Below are positions 13,069 to 26,700 of a stretch of 64,000 nucleotides of DNA, piece after piece (position 1 is the first letter of the stretch; the number at the start of each line of letters is the position of its first letter). The stretch lies in NCBI GenBank assembly GCA_947846985.1, contig CANTUZ010000001.1, positions 151,620,447 to 151,684,446 on the forward strand. Direction: 5' to 3'. This DNA is from Fratercula arctica (taxonomy: Eukaryota; Chordata; Aves; Charadriiformes; Alcidae). Both the position numbers and the translations under genes were made by a program. The notes under the pieces were generated by a model that did not search any database, was not told the DNA's origin, and saw nothing but the letters and a program-made list of their open reading frames with translations.

Positions 13069-16000
13069 AAGAGGTGGTTCCTGAGATGTCACTGGAACAG
13101 CTGTTATATCAGCAGGCTCCACTTCCCTTCCCATTTTTTATATTTAGGTCAAAATATGAGTAGTTACTTATAAAAGGAAAAAAAAAAAACCCAACCTCCT
13201 TGGCTTATTTTTTCCATGGACAATGTTTGAACATCAGGACAGCAAGTAAAAACAGAGCAAGCAAAACCCATACAATTTCCAGATTCTCCTGAAACCTTAC
13301 TTTAAATCTAGGGACCATAAGCACCACAAGTTAGAGTAGGAAATAAAGAAGCCCTTGCCTTTGCCTCAAGCAGATAACAACCACTGTGGCTTTGCTAAAT
13401 GCTCTAAGTGTTGTAGCCTTTCATGATGAGTAACAGCGTCAAGCAAAGCACATAACAACACTCACCTTCCTCATACAGTATAATAATAATGATACACTAC
13501 CACAGTTTGCTGGTACATCTTTACAGGAGTAGGAAGAAGCTACCAGATTCATCTTAGAAATATTAGGAGCTTTGCTTATAGTCACACAAAGAGTCAGGAG
13601 GGGATTCAGGAATAAATTTACTTAATTTACAATGCGCAGCAATAGTCCATCCCATGCTAATGGGAACTCTTCCGTCAATATGTTCTTTCTATTGAAAATT
13701 TGGATGGCTGTTTAGCTGGTTCGTTTGCTATTTTGTGCCACACCATCAGCTCTTCTCTGCTGGTGTTTTCCAGTCTTACAGCTGAGGATTATCCCTTTGG
13801 GCTGATAGTCCTTTTTCCAAAAAGGTAATGCTGTGAAATAGGGGAAGCAGGTATAACAAATCTGGAGAGCAAAAAAACCTTTCATAGATGTCTGCCAACT
13901 CTTTAATCTTTCCATTCCCTAAATGCATGCTTCCCCTTAACACCTACTAACCTCCTACCAAAGTGGTTGAGCTTCAGTACACACAAAAAGAAGTCTCCAC
14001 CCCAGGAGGTGGTCACAGCATCCCACCTTCTGCAGCTTGCTCAGGCTTTGCCACCCAAGGGCCTCCACAGTCTCAGCTCTCAAGCCCAGCTCCAAAGGCT
14101 GCTAAGCCACCTCAGCCAGGTAGCAGTTCAGTCCTCCTCCTTCCTGGGACATCCCATCACCCACATTTTTCTGGCACCTGTGCCTAGTAAATCAAGGGAC
14201 GCGCTGACCCTGGGTTGCATCGCTGACCTTCACCTTGAGTAACTTCACCTTGAATGACTGCTGCCTCTGCTATAAGTGACCAGCTCAGGACAATGGCCAT
14301 GATACTCCCAAAGAAGCACCTTCAATTTGGAGTGATCTCATCATTACTACTACTTTTAACGCTTGCTATCATTTCTGCACGGAGATAAATAAATCCCCAT
14401 CTTCTCTCAGAGACTGAGAGACTCTTCTGAATTATTGCCATTCAGCGTTTTTTCCAAACAGCTTCTTTAACATGTCTTTTTTGGAAACCAAAGCTGACTC
14501 ACCCTCTAATGCAAGATAGTCTGACTCACATTTAACACTTTGATCTCCATGGCTCATTTTGGTCAGCAACTGGCTCAGCCGTATCCTTGTACTACATGTC
14601 AGGGGAAAGAAAGGAGAGAGCAAAACGTACTTTAAACGTTCAGTTCCAGACCATTGAGAAACGCTCAGGATAAATCTGCAGAGAAAGGAAAATTGTTTCA
14701 GCACCCAGAGACCTATTACAAATTAGAACAGAAATGAAATTTTTCAGCAAGAGACAGATTTGCACTTTCATGTTCCCAGATTCAGATGAAAAGGGGGCTC
14801 TGTACAAGAGTATTTTGCTAGAGGGGTTTCTTTTTCTATTTCGCTTCATCAAAATCCTCATGATAGAGCTCAATGGCACCACTTCAGAAATGAAATAATA
14901 ATTCAGAAGTAATTTCACATTTATACATAACTTGAGGTGGAATTTATTACTTAATACTGCTACAGTATCTAAGAAGGGGAGCCCTAAAAAGTGAGGCCTG
15001 AATTTAGGTCAGATATAAACTGCTACTGCTTCACCCATGGGAAGTCCCCAGTTCAGACAGCAAGGGCAGCGTCAACATCCCTGTTAAAGCCACAAAACCC
15101 TGATCCAGGGAAGACTCCCGTGAGGTGGATCCAGTTAAACCACCTGCAGCAATTTTCCAGAGGAATCCAAGAAGCTGGTGATCAGGTCTTGTTGACATTA
15201 ATGGGATCTGGGAGACTAGTCCCCTTTAGCTTTCTTTGAAAGGTCTCCAGGTTAGCCTCAGAGTTTGGGCTTCACCTTGCTCTGGAGATCACTAATAAAA
15301 CCAAAACAAGGACTTTGCCCGCTTGGGAGCAAACTAATATCTCCTACACACAGGCTAACTTACAAATAGTAACAGATTTCAGTCCCAACTAAAGTGAAAC
15401 AGATATAAACTCACAAACTATAATTTAAGTTGTTTACTAGGTTTGGGTGGGTTTTTTTTTTTTTTAAATCATCTTCTGATTAAATAGGATGAAAAGGACA
15501 TAATAGAGTGTGGGAGAAGAGGTGACAAAACTTGACATAGCGACTGGAAATTGATTTTAAGTGACAGAAGGTGAAACAGGCTTGGCTTATAGACATGTTT
15601 TGGAAAGCAGGGTGTGGGGACCTCCAGATACCCATATAAAGACGTACAATGAAGCATTCTTGCTCACGATTCTTACCTAGATATCAACAGACAGAAAAAT
15701 TCCCCTCGCTTCACATACTTCCTCTGTGCTCGGGCAGCTGGTAGCACCCAGACCCGCTGCACCCACATGTTTTTGAGTTCAGTCTGTGTTTAATGGCTCG
15801 TGAGATCACAAAGACCCGCACTTTCAGCGGACACTTCCGCGGGCCAAGCAGGAAAACCCTCTGCCTGGAGGCAGAAAGCGCTGCCCGTGCCCACCCCTGC
15901 AGCATCCGAGCTCTGCACAGGCAAAGTGACTTTGAGAAAAGCTGTGCTAACTTGCAAGCGTATTTCACACCCTGTTGGAAAGAGGCAACAGCCTTATCCT

Positions 16001-19000
16001 CTTCCTCACCCACAGCACAGGCACGTCCTAAGCTCTCCTGTCACGAGGGGCACCTCCATCACCAGCCCCAGCAAGGAGAGCAGGCACTCCGTGGAGAGAC
16101 AGTCTCAGTTTTTCTCCGCTGTGAGGTAGCCAAAGGTCCGATTTATCATATGGCTCCACGGTTTGTCAGCTGCGTGTGATCACTTCTGAATAATGTTCTC
16201 CGGCCCAGCTCAGAGGCACACACCGGTGCCCTCTCACTGACCGTGTGTCACAGGCAGACAGGCACACGTCTCCAAGCCGCAACTGATACACACTTACCCA
16301 GTGCTCTACACGCACAGCAGCCAGAGTTAACGTATACAAAGTGATACGTATCAGACCAGTCAACCCTCTCCTTATCTCGGGAATACTAACATGCTGCCTC
16401 CTTAGCCCAAAACATTAGGAAGAGTCTGCATAATACATCTGCCAGGCAACAAAGGAGCAAAGTCAGGTGACAGACCTGCCACCAGGATAAAGTACTGTCC
16501 ATCTCCACCGGCTCTCACCAGGACACTTTTCCTTCCAGCTGCACACCTTGCCTGTGCTGCAACCAAAAAGGGAGGAATGTGGTGCAGCCTGCTGAACAAA
16601 ACAAAACCAAAAAAAGCTTCTGATTTCACAGGGACAGGGTCTCTAAGCTGCAGGGGATTTCAGAGGAAAAACTGCATCTGAGAAGCCACCTGGGCAGAGC
16701 TTGGTCCCAGATGCACTCCCTGGGCTCCCAGCATGTCCCCATGAGCTGACATCTCTGTACGGGTGGCACCAGGTCCCTGGGAGAAACCTTGGGGAAGCCT
16801 GGAACCCTGAGGAAGCTGAGGCATTCCCAGGGCAGCCACAGCCCTGGGAGCACCTCCATACAGGTAGGGAGAACTTTGCAGACCACTGGACAAGCATAGA
16901 TGGAAAAAATAAGGTAGTTCCGTGGTATGACAGTCTCCAATTAACTGAAGTTGCATACCCAGTGGTGAGCACACCTCCTCCATGTGGAAGAGCTGACAAA
17001 ATGTCTGCAATCCTAGCTATTCCCCAAGGAAATACTATTGTGAAGTGGTAGGAAACCCAACTAGATCGCCTATTTTGGAAGAGAATCACCAAGCTCTAAG
17101 CAGCAGAGGGTTTTAGCTCCAGGCCTCAGATTGTAGCGGTCCACACAGACACCAGCCATCTGCCCTGCTCTGGGCTTGTCACGCCACCCTGCCCTCTCCA
17201 CTTATTGCTCCGGGACTTGGGAGGACAGAGCTCCCCAACCTGCCTGCACAGCTCGGAGCAACACTGTTCCTGTTTTGTAAAATACCTGCCTTAGTGGATA
17301 GGACTAGGCAGAGCACTGCTCATGGCATTTATAAGCTGCTCTTCCCAAAGCGCTGCACAACAGCAGGGTAGGATCCTTGGCAAGCAGATCCTTTGCCTGG
17401 GGGCACAAGGGCAGGTTGAGGTGAAATGCTGTATATCCGGCTGCTTCAGCCAGGAGGAATGAAGGTCAAGGGCTTTGGGAGAGAAAAGATAGCTGAAAAA
17501 CTGTGCTAGGACGGCAGCAGTCAGTAAGAGTCAAACCTACCTTCACTACACCCACTGAAATCCTCTGTAACACTGGAAAAATCCTCATCCTGGCTAAAAA
17601 TCAGAGAAAGTCTTAGGTACTCCAAGCACATGGGTACCCAAAAGAGCTCTTTACGCACCTCTAGAAAACTTTTGGAAAATCCATTGTCTAGCCTTTATTT
17701 CCAAATTTCATCTCCCGCAGTAAGAGGAGAACAGCTTGCCCTCTGCCATCCCAGTGGTGCTGCAGGGATCAATTTATTTCTGTACAGGGTTTTGAAAACC
17801 ACTTTAGAAGTCCCCAGAATTTGTCACTCTTCCCAGAAAACGCTTCGGAGAGAGAGGTTTGTGCTCAGCACGCTGGGGCCAAGAGCAGGGCATCAGCAGC
17901 ACCCCGAGGCAGAGGGTGGCCCTGGCACAGCATCGCAGGGACACCTGGGATACAGGTGACTGTCTGCAGGCCAGCGCGCTCTGGTAAGGATTCCCACACA
18001 CTGTGACAGTGGGTGCAAGAGTAGCTATGCTCGAACGCTCGCAGCGGCAATACCCAGACAGTGCTATTCTCTCTCCTCTTCGAAAGTCACAGCAAGGACC
18101 AACATCATGGTGATAAACAAGACAGCTGGATCCAAAAAAAAAAAAAAAAAACCCACATCAGGACCCCTGTGTTTCTGCTCCCATGTGGGCAGAAACGCAC
18201 GTTCCTCTCCGGCTCATAGAAGAGGCACCAAGAAAAATGAGAAGGAAGGAGACAAAAAGAGTTAAGCAAATGTCACAAGAGCAAGAGACAAAACAAAAGC
18301 ACTCACACCCACACATGAGCCCTCAGGCATTTTCTTGCCAGCAAGCCCATCCCCAGCACTACCCACAGCTATTCACACTACTTTCTGTCCCCTGTTATGT
18401 ATTAATAATTCTTGTCGATGGCCCTTCTGCTAATACATTACTGCTGGAGTGGTTTGGGTCAGAGCAGTAAACAGCAGCAAGAAGAGTCAAGCGGAGCAGA
18501 GCCTGCCCGGCTCCGAGGGAACACGCAAGAGCACCTGAGAGGGCAAAGCAGCCAGCACAGATATTAACTGCGCAGAAGAAATTCAGCATTTTTCAAAACT
18601 TTGCCTTACCAACTGCATACAGTCAACAGCATGGAAAAACTGTATGAACTGACCATTTAATACAGTAGTTCGGATGGCATCTGCTTGGGCACAAGAACCC
18701 TGCTTGCCTGATTTAATTTGCTCCTTGTTAAGTAGCCCTCCTAGCCTTTATAGCACAGGCAAAAGCTAAAGCATCCAATGACCTATCCTGAAATATTCTA
18801 GCTCCAAGAATCACAGTTTTCCTGACACAAACATTTCCAGACAAGCCACTAAAATTTGAAGCACCCTCACAAAGGAATTAGTTAAAAGATGCTCCAAGAT
18901 TCATTTAACTTTTATATATCACTATAATCATGTTTCCCATGTTTATTTTTTAAACCAGCTACAGTGGAACGTTAACCCCAGTTGCACGTAGTTTTCCATG

Positions 19001-21994
19001 CTTAGAAACACAACAGAAAAGATTAATGGAGGGGGGAAAAAAGTGTGGCTTCGCACCTGGAAAAGTCCACATGAGACAGGAGATCTGTTGCTCATTCTAG
19101 CATCTCTATATAAATGAGATTTTCTTTACTCCACAGCATCCTGATAGACCCCAGAAGCTTAGAGCAATATCCTTTTGGATGCACAACTGTTCCTTCAGTG
19201 CATATTTACTGACTTTCTTCCAGCCCATCATTCTTTATTTGGAGCTATATTTTTATGCACAAAACAGTAGTTTTCAGAGGAGGCAGGAGTTATTAAAAAG
19301 TTCATCTGTTCCAGCTGCTTATTCCTCACTTAAACTCATCATTGATCCTCTTTTTATGACACCATAATTGTCCCTATGGCAACCAATTATGATGTCACAC
19401 CCAAGATTACAATTTTAGATAGGGGAACAGAATTAGCTGTTTCGTTATTTGTTTCGGTCCCCAGCGGCTGTCACGCCTGATCAAATCACTGGCCCGTGAG
19501 TTCAAAAACTCTCTTTTCAATATCCCACTGATACCTGGTATTTTAAGGCAGCCGGAAACACAAGTGGCAGCGTGTGCCCAGGGAAGGATGGAAAGTTTTA
19601 TTGCACAGAGAGAATCCCTTTCCAGCCCCTGCAGGTCATTCTCTCGCCCCTTGAAGCAAGAAAGCATTGGCAACTCTGGTGACACTGTGGGTAACTCAGT
19701 AGTCAGACTTGCTACCAATATGATTAATTTTCATGTAAAAGCCTAATCCTTCTTCGGATCCTACTAAATATTTCCCTTTGATGATTTGCTGCAGCACTGA
19801 ATTCCCTATTAAATACACACAAAACAATTGTCTATGGCAAGTAAAGGAAAAGCCCCTGAACTCACCTATTTCATCACGTTTTCTTCTACTCATAAACTAA
19901 ACAACCATGGTCTATCATCTCTCTTCCTGCAGAATAATCACAAACACACTTGAACGCCTGAAGTGATTTACATTACCCTGCTCCAGTCTTTTTTCATTTC
20001 ATCTGTACTTTTTCAAGCTGCTAACAAGTCCAAGAAACGAAAAAAGGAATAACAACAAAAATGTCAAATATCAGCCACCCAGCTACCACTCAGCACATCA
20101 GCAACAACTGAAGGTGTCACATATTCAAGATAAAGATGATTTGTCCTCATTCCTCCCCCCGAAGGTTTGGTTTGGGCCATTCTGGCAAGGTGAATGAGTT
20201 AGGATAGCAGCAAGAGTTAAGGTAAGAGCAAAGCTCATCAAAAAAGGGGACTGTCCCATGGAATAACAGCAGGACCTGCACAGAGGCACCAACTGCCCCA
20301 CCTCTGATACATGTTCCTTTCACCAGCCAGGTCTGGCTTTCAACCATTAAGGAAAAGTCCTCAGAGACCAGCATAGTCATGGGCAATCCATGCATTTTTA
20401 CTTTCCAGGTAATTTGTAGTAGTTCATGGAAAACATGACAAATGTGCCCAGATTCCATAGAAAAAAGAGACAGAGAGGGCAAGAGATTTACTTTCATGTC
20501 CTGCATTGAGAGCGAACCACAAAACAACTGCCTCCCAGCTGCCCTTGCAGCAGGCAAAGAGAGTTCCTTTTAAAGATGCAGTTCACAGCAGGCAAAAAGG
20601 CAACATCTCTGTTTGGCTCTAGAGCTTCTGCAGCACTTTTTAAAATTGACATACTTGCCAGTATCCACTAGAAGAAGTCACCACATCCACTTCAAACCAG
20701 ATTTATCTCTTGCCAAAAAAAATTTAAAAAAAATTAAAAAATCCCAAAAAGCCTCCCCCCGAAAAAAAAAATAAAATCAAACATGGTTTTTACAGAAAAA
20801 GTTCCCTTGTTTTGTTTTTTTAAAAAAAAAAATTTGGAAACATTTGTCAAATACTAACAAGCACATACATCCATTCACCTTATTTGTAGAAGGGGTCCAC
20901 ATAAAAACTAACTTTAGCTTTGTAAGACTGCTCTCCACAGACTGTCTGCAGTCGATAGAGATGGGCTCTTCCAAAGGACAATTTGGAGCCAGAGCCTGAA
21001 TTAGGCTGGCAAAATGGGCCTCTGGAGAAGACTCTCTTGCTTGCTAATGACTGTTGAGTTCATCAAAGGAAGGTAGCCTCCCCAGCCCCAAATCATCCTC
21101 CAAGAATAACTCCTCCCCTCCTCATATTGACTTCTTCACACATACCAGTACTTGCAATTTTTCCAGAGCCAGTAAGAAGTGACACCCACCATCAAGGCGT
21201 GCACACGGGGCTGATTCATCACAGCAGAGCCATTAGAAGGAAATGCATTAGTCTTAATGGCAAGAACTGCGCACCCACACGGTCTCTTCCCAAGAAAGTT
21301 CTTAAACCCTTTGGGAGTCAGATGTCGGGAACAGCAGAACCAGTACAAGTAGACACTGCTCTTCGACTGACAAATCAGCAACCCATTGCTCAGACATAAT
21401 TCATTATCATAAACACTGTCTCACTATTTTCTATATCATTTGTATTCCTTTTTGGACTGTAGTTACCAACACCCTTCAGCCTTGAACAGAAGACGGTCAT
21501 CAGCCCCTTACATATAGCCATTAAAAATATGCTGGCTGCCTCTTTCTCCATTGTTCAGGTTAGTTGGCTGGGAGGTCCTCAGTCCCGAGTGCCAAATCTC
21601 ACGGAAATTTGACTTGCACAAAACTCTCACCCTGTTGACCCAAGCACACCGTGGTGCAAACCCAGTGACCAGAACACGGGTGGGAGAGCCCACCACCCAG
21701 CCGAGATCCACCACCTCGGTACCCCTCCCTGAGAGGGCGTAAATGCAGATCTGACCACACCATGATAGGAGGGAGAAAGGAGCAGCAGAAATGGCTAAAG
21801 AACAGGTCAACACTTCCCAAGAGCAGGAGCTTTTTCAGCCCTAACATCAGAGATCACTTTTATCCTCTGTGTAAGATAGGAGTTAGTGTCCAGTAAGTGA
21901 CCACCTGAGCTTTTATTAACCTGGTGCATTCTGCCACTAGCTGCAGAGGCAGTCTTCCCAGGCACCAAATATTCTCAGAAAGAGAAGAAATTGA

Positions 21995-22007
21995 GGGGGG
22001 GGGGGGG
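21995..22007 (+). repeat. Poly-G run (13 G)
   Basis: A homopolymer of 13 G in DGKI intron 1. Confidence 0.95.
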
Positions 22008-22546
22008 CAGAGAAGTACTGAAAAATCCCAACCAACATTAACCATACGCCTGACACATATTCATCTTTCAGCCATCCCTGGAGAACAGCCTCTCTGTTTA
22101 GCTATAAAAATGTGGATGGCCATCCACTACCCAGTATTACCCTGGTAATATATTTTAATCACAACATCAAGCAGCTCCTGCTAGCAGTCAGAGGACAGTT
22201 CATCTTCCATGTTCATTCAGTCTCTGATCCTTCAGAAGAAGTGAAGTATTGTACAACTGATTAACAGTAAATGTGGTTATTACAACACATTTCTGTCACA
22301 GAAAGTTAATCATGACCAAGAAAGTTTCACAGATGCTACCAAATAACGATTTTGCCTTGCCAGAACTCAGCTTTTCCATTCTTCAGGAAGCTCTCATATT
22401 GCAAATCAAAACAAAATAAATTTTCTCTTCTGAATCACAGTGAAAAAAAAAAAAAATAACTCAGCATGAAAAAATTCCAAGGAATTATAATATCAACTAT
22501 TCTGTATTTCAGATATTAAGATGAATATATTAATGTGTTGCTCATC

Positions 22547-22580
22547 TTTTTTTTTTTTTTGAAAAAAAAAAAAAAAAAAA
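22547..22580. repeat. Poly-T/poly-A inverted repeat
   Basis: Fourteen T, a single G, then nineteen A. The two arms are complementary and could form a hairpin, but mononucleotide slippage is the simpler origin. Confidence 0.95.
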
Positions 22581-22759
22581 TCAGCATCTTACCCAGAAGA
22601 TTTCAGTTGGAAAATATTATGTCAAAATTCTAAAGACAAAAAAAGTTCCACTGGAAATTTTCCAACCACCCTTCTCCATTTATAGCAGAATGGAAATAGA
22701 AGCGAATGCGTCTGTTGTGGTACCTTCCCATGTATTACCTCATGCCCTTGATTTAGAAT

Positions 22760-23220
22760 GAGCGAGAGGTCACTTTATTTTAAGGAGCAATCATGTGGTT
22801 TCCCATTGCCGCTCTGTCCTTTGCAGAACACCTTTGAAATCTTCCTCATGTGTTTTTCGCAGGCACCCACAGCTCGGCCTCGTCAGGCAGGATCCCCCCA
22901 GGCGTACCTGCTGGCTCCCACCACCGCCTTATTCGTACACCTCTGCCGCTCGAGTCAGATGCTGACGCCGCGCTGTTGTGCCTGCGACCGCCTAACGCTA
23001 AGATGTTCTCACTGTTTTGCATTCATCCTCCTATTATTTGTGTTTTCACACATAATAGGAGACGCTTTGTCTGCCTGCGTAGTAAATTTGCCTCATTGTC
23101 TTACAACCTTGCTGTGAAAAGCTGTTCGGATTGATTCACAATAGGGCCAACATTTCCATCAAGCAAAATATCACTCTCGGCACCTGACAAATGGTGACAC
23201 CGTTTGCACAGCTACTGAAT
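22760..23220. promoter_or_regulatory. Candidate conserved non-coding element in DGKI intron 1
   Basis: A high-complexity stretch that keeps many CpG dinucleotides in an otherwise CpG-poor intron. It has no repeat signature and no recognised protein. It includes an AP-1/MAF-like cluster GAGTCAGATGCTGAC at 22952-22966. These features suggest an enhancer under selection, but conservation cannot be tested here. Confidence 0.3.
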
Positions 23221-23682
23221 CAGAAACAAAAAGCTCCCGCTGGATGCTCGGGCAGGGGCGGCTGGGGAAGGGGCTACCATGCAGGGAGTGGAGGCAACTG
23301 CCCAGGCAGGGGTCAGCCCCAGCAAGACCCACGTTTCCTGGCTGCGATCCCCAGATTGCCAGCGGGAGTGGGCGGGAGAGCTGACTTGCCAGGGAACAGC
23401 CTTTTGAGGCAGCAGGCTGCTCCTCCAACTGGAGGGGAATTCTCATCTTTCTCTTTTTCAGCCTTTAGATCGAACTGGAAGAAGTTGGGCTACGATTTTC
23501 CACCCCAGGTTATTTCCTCCTCCTTTTCTTTCTCTCTCTGTTTCACATCCCTAATGGCCTCTTTCAAGCTTGGAAAAATTGCTGTTATAAAGCATTAAGT
23601 AGCACAGCCTAAGCACGACTTCCCACCCTCCCTTCCTGTCCTCGTCTCCTCTTATAATTGCTTGTGGCCCACTGGAAGTCAT

Positions 23683-23750
23683 AGCTTACCAGGTTGGAAG
23701 GGACCTCAAGGATCATCTGGTCCAACCGTTCTTGGCAAGAGTGCTATCTT
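23683..23750 (-). mobile_element. CR1 3'-end scrap
   Basis: The plus strand reads AGGTTGGAAGGGACCTCAAG, then GATCATCTGGTCCAACCGTT and CTTGGCAAGAG, the conserved 3' UTR of a CR1 subfamily in minus orientation. The terminal 8-bp tail is mostly lost. Divergent CR1 sequence may continue to about 23.8 kb. Confidence 0.75.
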
Positions 23751-26700
23751 TGGTCAGCTGAAGGCTCCAAAAGCCTGACTGGGGCTGAAGTGATCCAATC
23801 TTCTTTTCATGACCTACAGCTCCGTCAAATACAAGCAGGGAGAAGCAGGCACACACCGGAGCTTCCGGACCCGACTGCAGGCCCACGTCCACATCCTCCA
23901 GGACACAGTCAGCTGCAGCTTTCATTTAGTGAGATGCGCAGCTGCAGAAGATAGCAAAGTAAGGTCATTGGTGACAGAGAGGCAAGGCCATCTGGTATCT
24001 TGGCATTTCACGTGTGAAAAAGGATGCTCTCTGGTTTTCAGGAAGCAAAGAGACATGAGTAATCTCAGAATAAAGGCCAAAGACCGAAAAGAAAGTGAAT
24101 TACCTTCTTTTTTCTGCTAAGTCAGGAGACAGGCATAACCAGCATGTGATGAAAGCTTTCCCTGCCGCTGCCTGTGCTGCAGCTCTCCCGGAAAAAACAA
24201 CAGTCCTTAACGGTTCAGAAGTGAGGGGGAATCAGCCCAGCACTTTCACAGCCACAGGTCAGCTCCCCTCTTCCTTCCACCTCCCTCCCAAAATTAGTCA
24301 TCGCATCTTCTGCTCCCGCAGAGAGACAGGGGAGCTGCGAGAAGAGAGGAGCCCCCACGTTGGGGTTCAGCAGTTGTGACTTACTCTTCTTCTGTATTCA
24401 CTTTGTACGCTTGTTTGCTTGAATTCGGTAAAAGATGGGGTACTAATATCAACACCAAACTCGAAGTCTTTTTTTCCAAAGAAAAGGGAATTGGAAACGT
24501 AAGCAGCTGTTGTATGGACACGTTGAGGATATTTTCACAGTCCCAGAGCTGATGGCAGAATGACATTTGGTTGCTTTCATTTCAGTGCTAAGGAGGTATG
24601 GGTAAGGAGAGAAGAGCATATTGTGCAATCCAGGGATTAAGGAGAAAGGCCATATTGCCCAACCAAGGAATTAGAGGAGGCTTTTCTTTTAAATTCCCTG
24701 TTATCCATCTCTCACATTTTCATCAGAAGCAAGGTGAAAATTGGGAAGAATGTATTACTTGATCTTGAATAGGTGACTCTGGGTGATTACATATGAGGAA
24801 ATAAAAATATCTGTGTGTCATACTGAAGATCTCTTCCAGTTACCAGTTATAGCCACTGGAGATAACTTAGCTTTGTGTCTGTCATTAAAAAAAATTAAGA
24901 AAAATGAGCAGAATTTACTCCATTAAAAAAAAAAAAAAAAGAAAAGAAAGAAAGAGATCATCCCACATGAGTTTTTTCTGCACTTAAGGGGGAGACCTCA
25001 CACACAAGCTCTCTGGGTCCACCCTGCTCTGCAGAGCATTTCTCAGAGTGTTTCTGGCTTGAATGAACATACATAATGCTTGGCTTATGCTACTGATGGC
25101 CATCACAACCCCAGGAGCAGCCTGGGCAGAAGCTTGCTGTGGCTGGGAGAGCCCAGGCTATTCCCAGAGGGAAAGAGATGCTCTATCCTCTCTGGAAAGC
25201 AGAAAAGCTGTGCTCCAGCCATCCCTCCCTTTGGAGGGGACCTAAGTCTTCCAGGCCAGACTGTGAACAGCCATCCCTGCTAGAGGTTGTGGTTTTTTCT
25301 CACTCTCAAACAGATAAAGGCAAGTGGATGCTTTGGAAAAGAACTGCCACCCCTAGGTCACTTGTCTGAAGGCCATCAGGTTAGCCGTTTCTAAACGGCA
25401 CATATGAACTTTGTGAAGGGGCATCTTAACAGCTATATTGGTCTCAGTCCAGCTCGTAACTGCCCCAGCATCACAGCCAACATTAGTCATCCCTACCACT
25501 ATCCGCTGAAAGAAGGGAAACTAAGAGTTAACAAGACAGAGAGCAAATAACCCAGCACTCGGTAATTTTCCTGTTCACTCTAGATCATAGTGCATTTATC
25601 AAACGATGATATGACACATCAGACAACGGGGAAATGCAAAACATTGTTTTGCTGTTTGCCGTCCAGGCTGAATCAAGATTCGCAAGGTCAAAAGAGAGTC
25701 ATCACAACACTACCCTGTAACCAAGCCACTGTGAGTCTACTCCAGCACTGTTTGTTGCGCACCAGCAGGGCTTGTTGAGCATCTTTCCGCATTCCTTCCA
25801 ACACCTGAAAAAGCTGGAAAAAAAATAAAAGCTGAAAAGCTGGAGAAGGCAACTGGTGCCTCCCCCTCTTTGCCATAGGTTTGCACTACATTGACAGGGA
25901 GAAGTCAAAAAACAGCCTCTCATCGGTATATCCAATTGCACACAAAACAGGTACATAACCACTTTGCAGCCTCTGCCACATAGTCTACCGCTGCAGGGCT
26001 TGAAAACTTCCAATATTGCAAATCTAAAGGGGAAAGGAAGCAGCTTATCGTGAACGAAGAATCAGAGATGCAGCACAGTACCATAAAGCTCATACTAGCC
26101 TTGGAGGCAGGAACAAACTGTTGGAGAGAGCTCAGTAACTTACATCTAACCTTGTAGAATGTGAAGCCCAGTGTTTATGTACTTGTGGGTTCTTTGTTCA
26201 TTGTACCGTGCACTGCACAGCCCCAGGTACGTAAAGCCACACAAGCACAGGTGTCCTGGCAGAAAGGCAGATTATAGAATAAAAAAGGAGATAGAGCAAC
26301 TCAAAAAAAAAAAAAAAAAAAAAGAAATCCAGGAATTCTACCACAGTAAAAACTGGTCAGGGACAAAATAAAGAAACTACCTGCTCCAAAGCCAAACATA
26401 CTGCCCTGCAAGAGAAGCGACAGTTGGCTACCTGCAGAGACAAAAATGAAAAATAAAGAATAGTTTAAGTTCTTCTCACTAATGGAAGGCCTCCCACAAC
26501 CAAACATGCCAGCCGCATCGGCACTGCTGCTAATTCCTTCTTCAATGTCATTTTAAATCAGGCTAAAACCTGGAGGTGACTATAGTGCCAGCAGCAAAGG
26601 ATCCTATGAGCACAGGCAGCTGGCAAGACATGGGTACGGGATATCCCTTAAGGCAATAGCATCAAAGGCATTTTTCTTTTGTTTCCTACCTACACGGGTT

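Noticed and set aside
12652..13134. 160-codon minus-strand frame
   Set aside because: It runs through a poly-G tract and local duplications. No domain, splice context or homology was recognised.
16643..17092. Overlapping 149-, 116- and 104-codon frames on both strands
   Set aside because: Several frames are open at once, which indicates base composition rather than coding. No homology was recognised.
20147..20557. 136-codon minus-strand frame in DGKI intron 1
   Set aside because: It does not resemble DGKI or any family I recognise, and has no clear splice sites in phase with DGKI exon 1.
22547..22580. Poly-T/poly-A hairpin as a terminator or RNA gene
   Set aside because: Vertebrate RNA polymerase II genes do not use such a hairpin for termination, and homopolymer slippage explains it.
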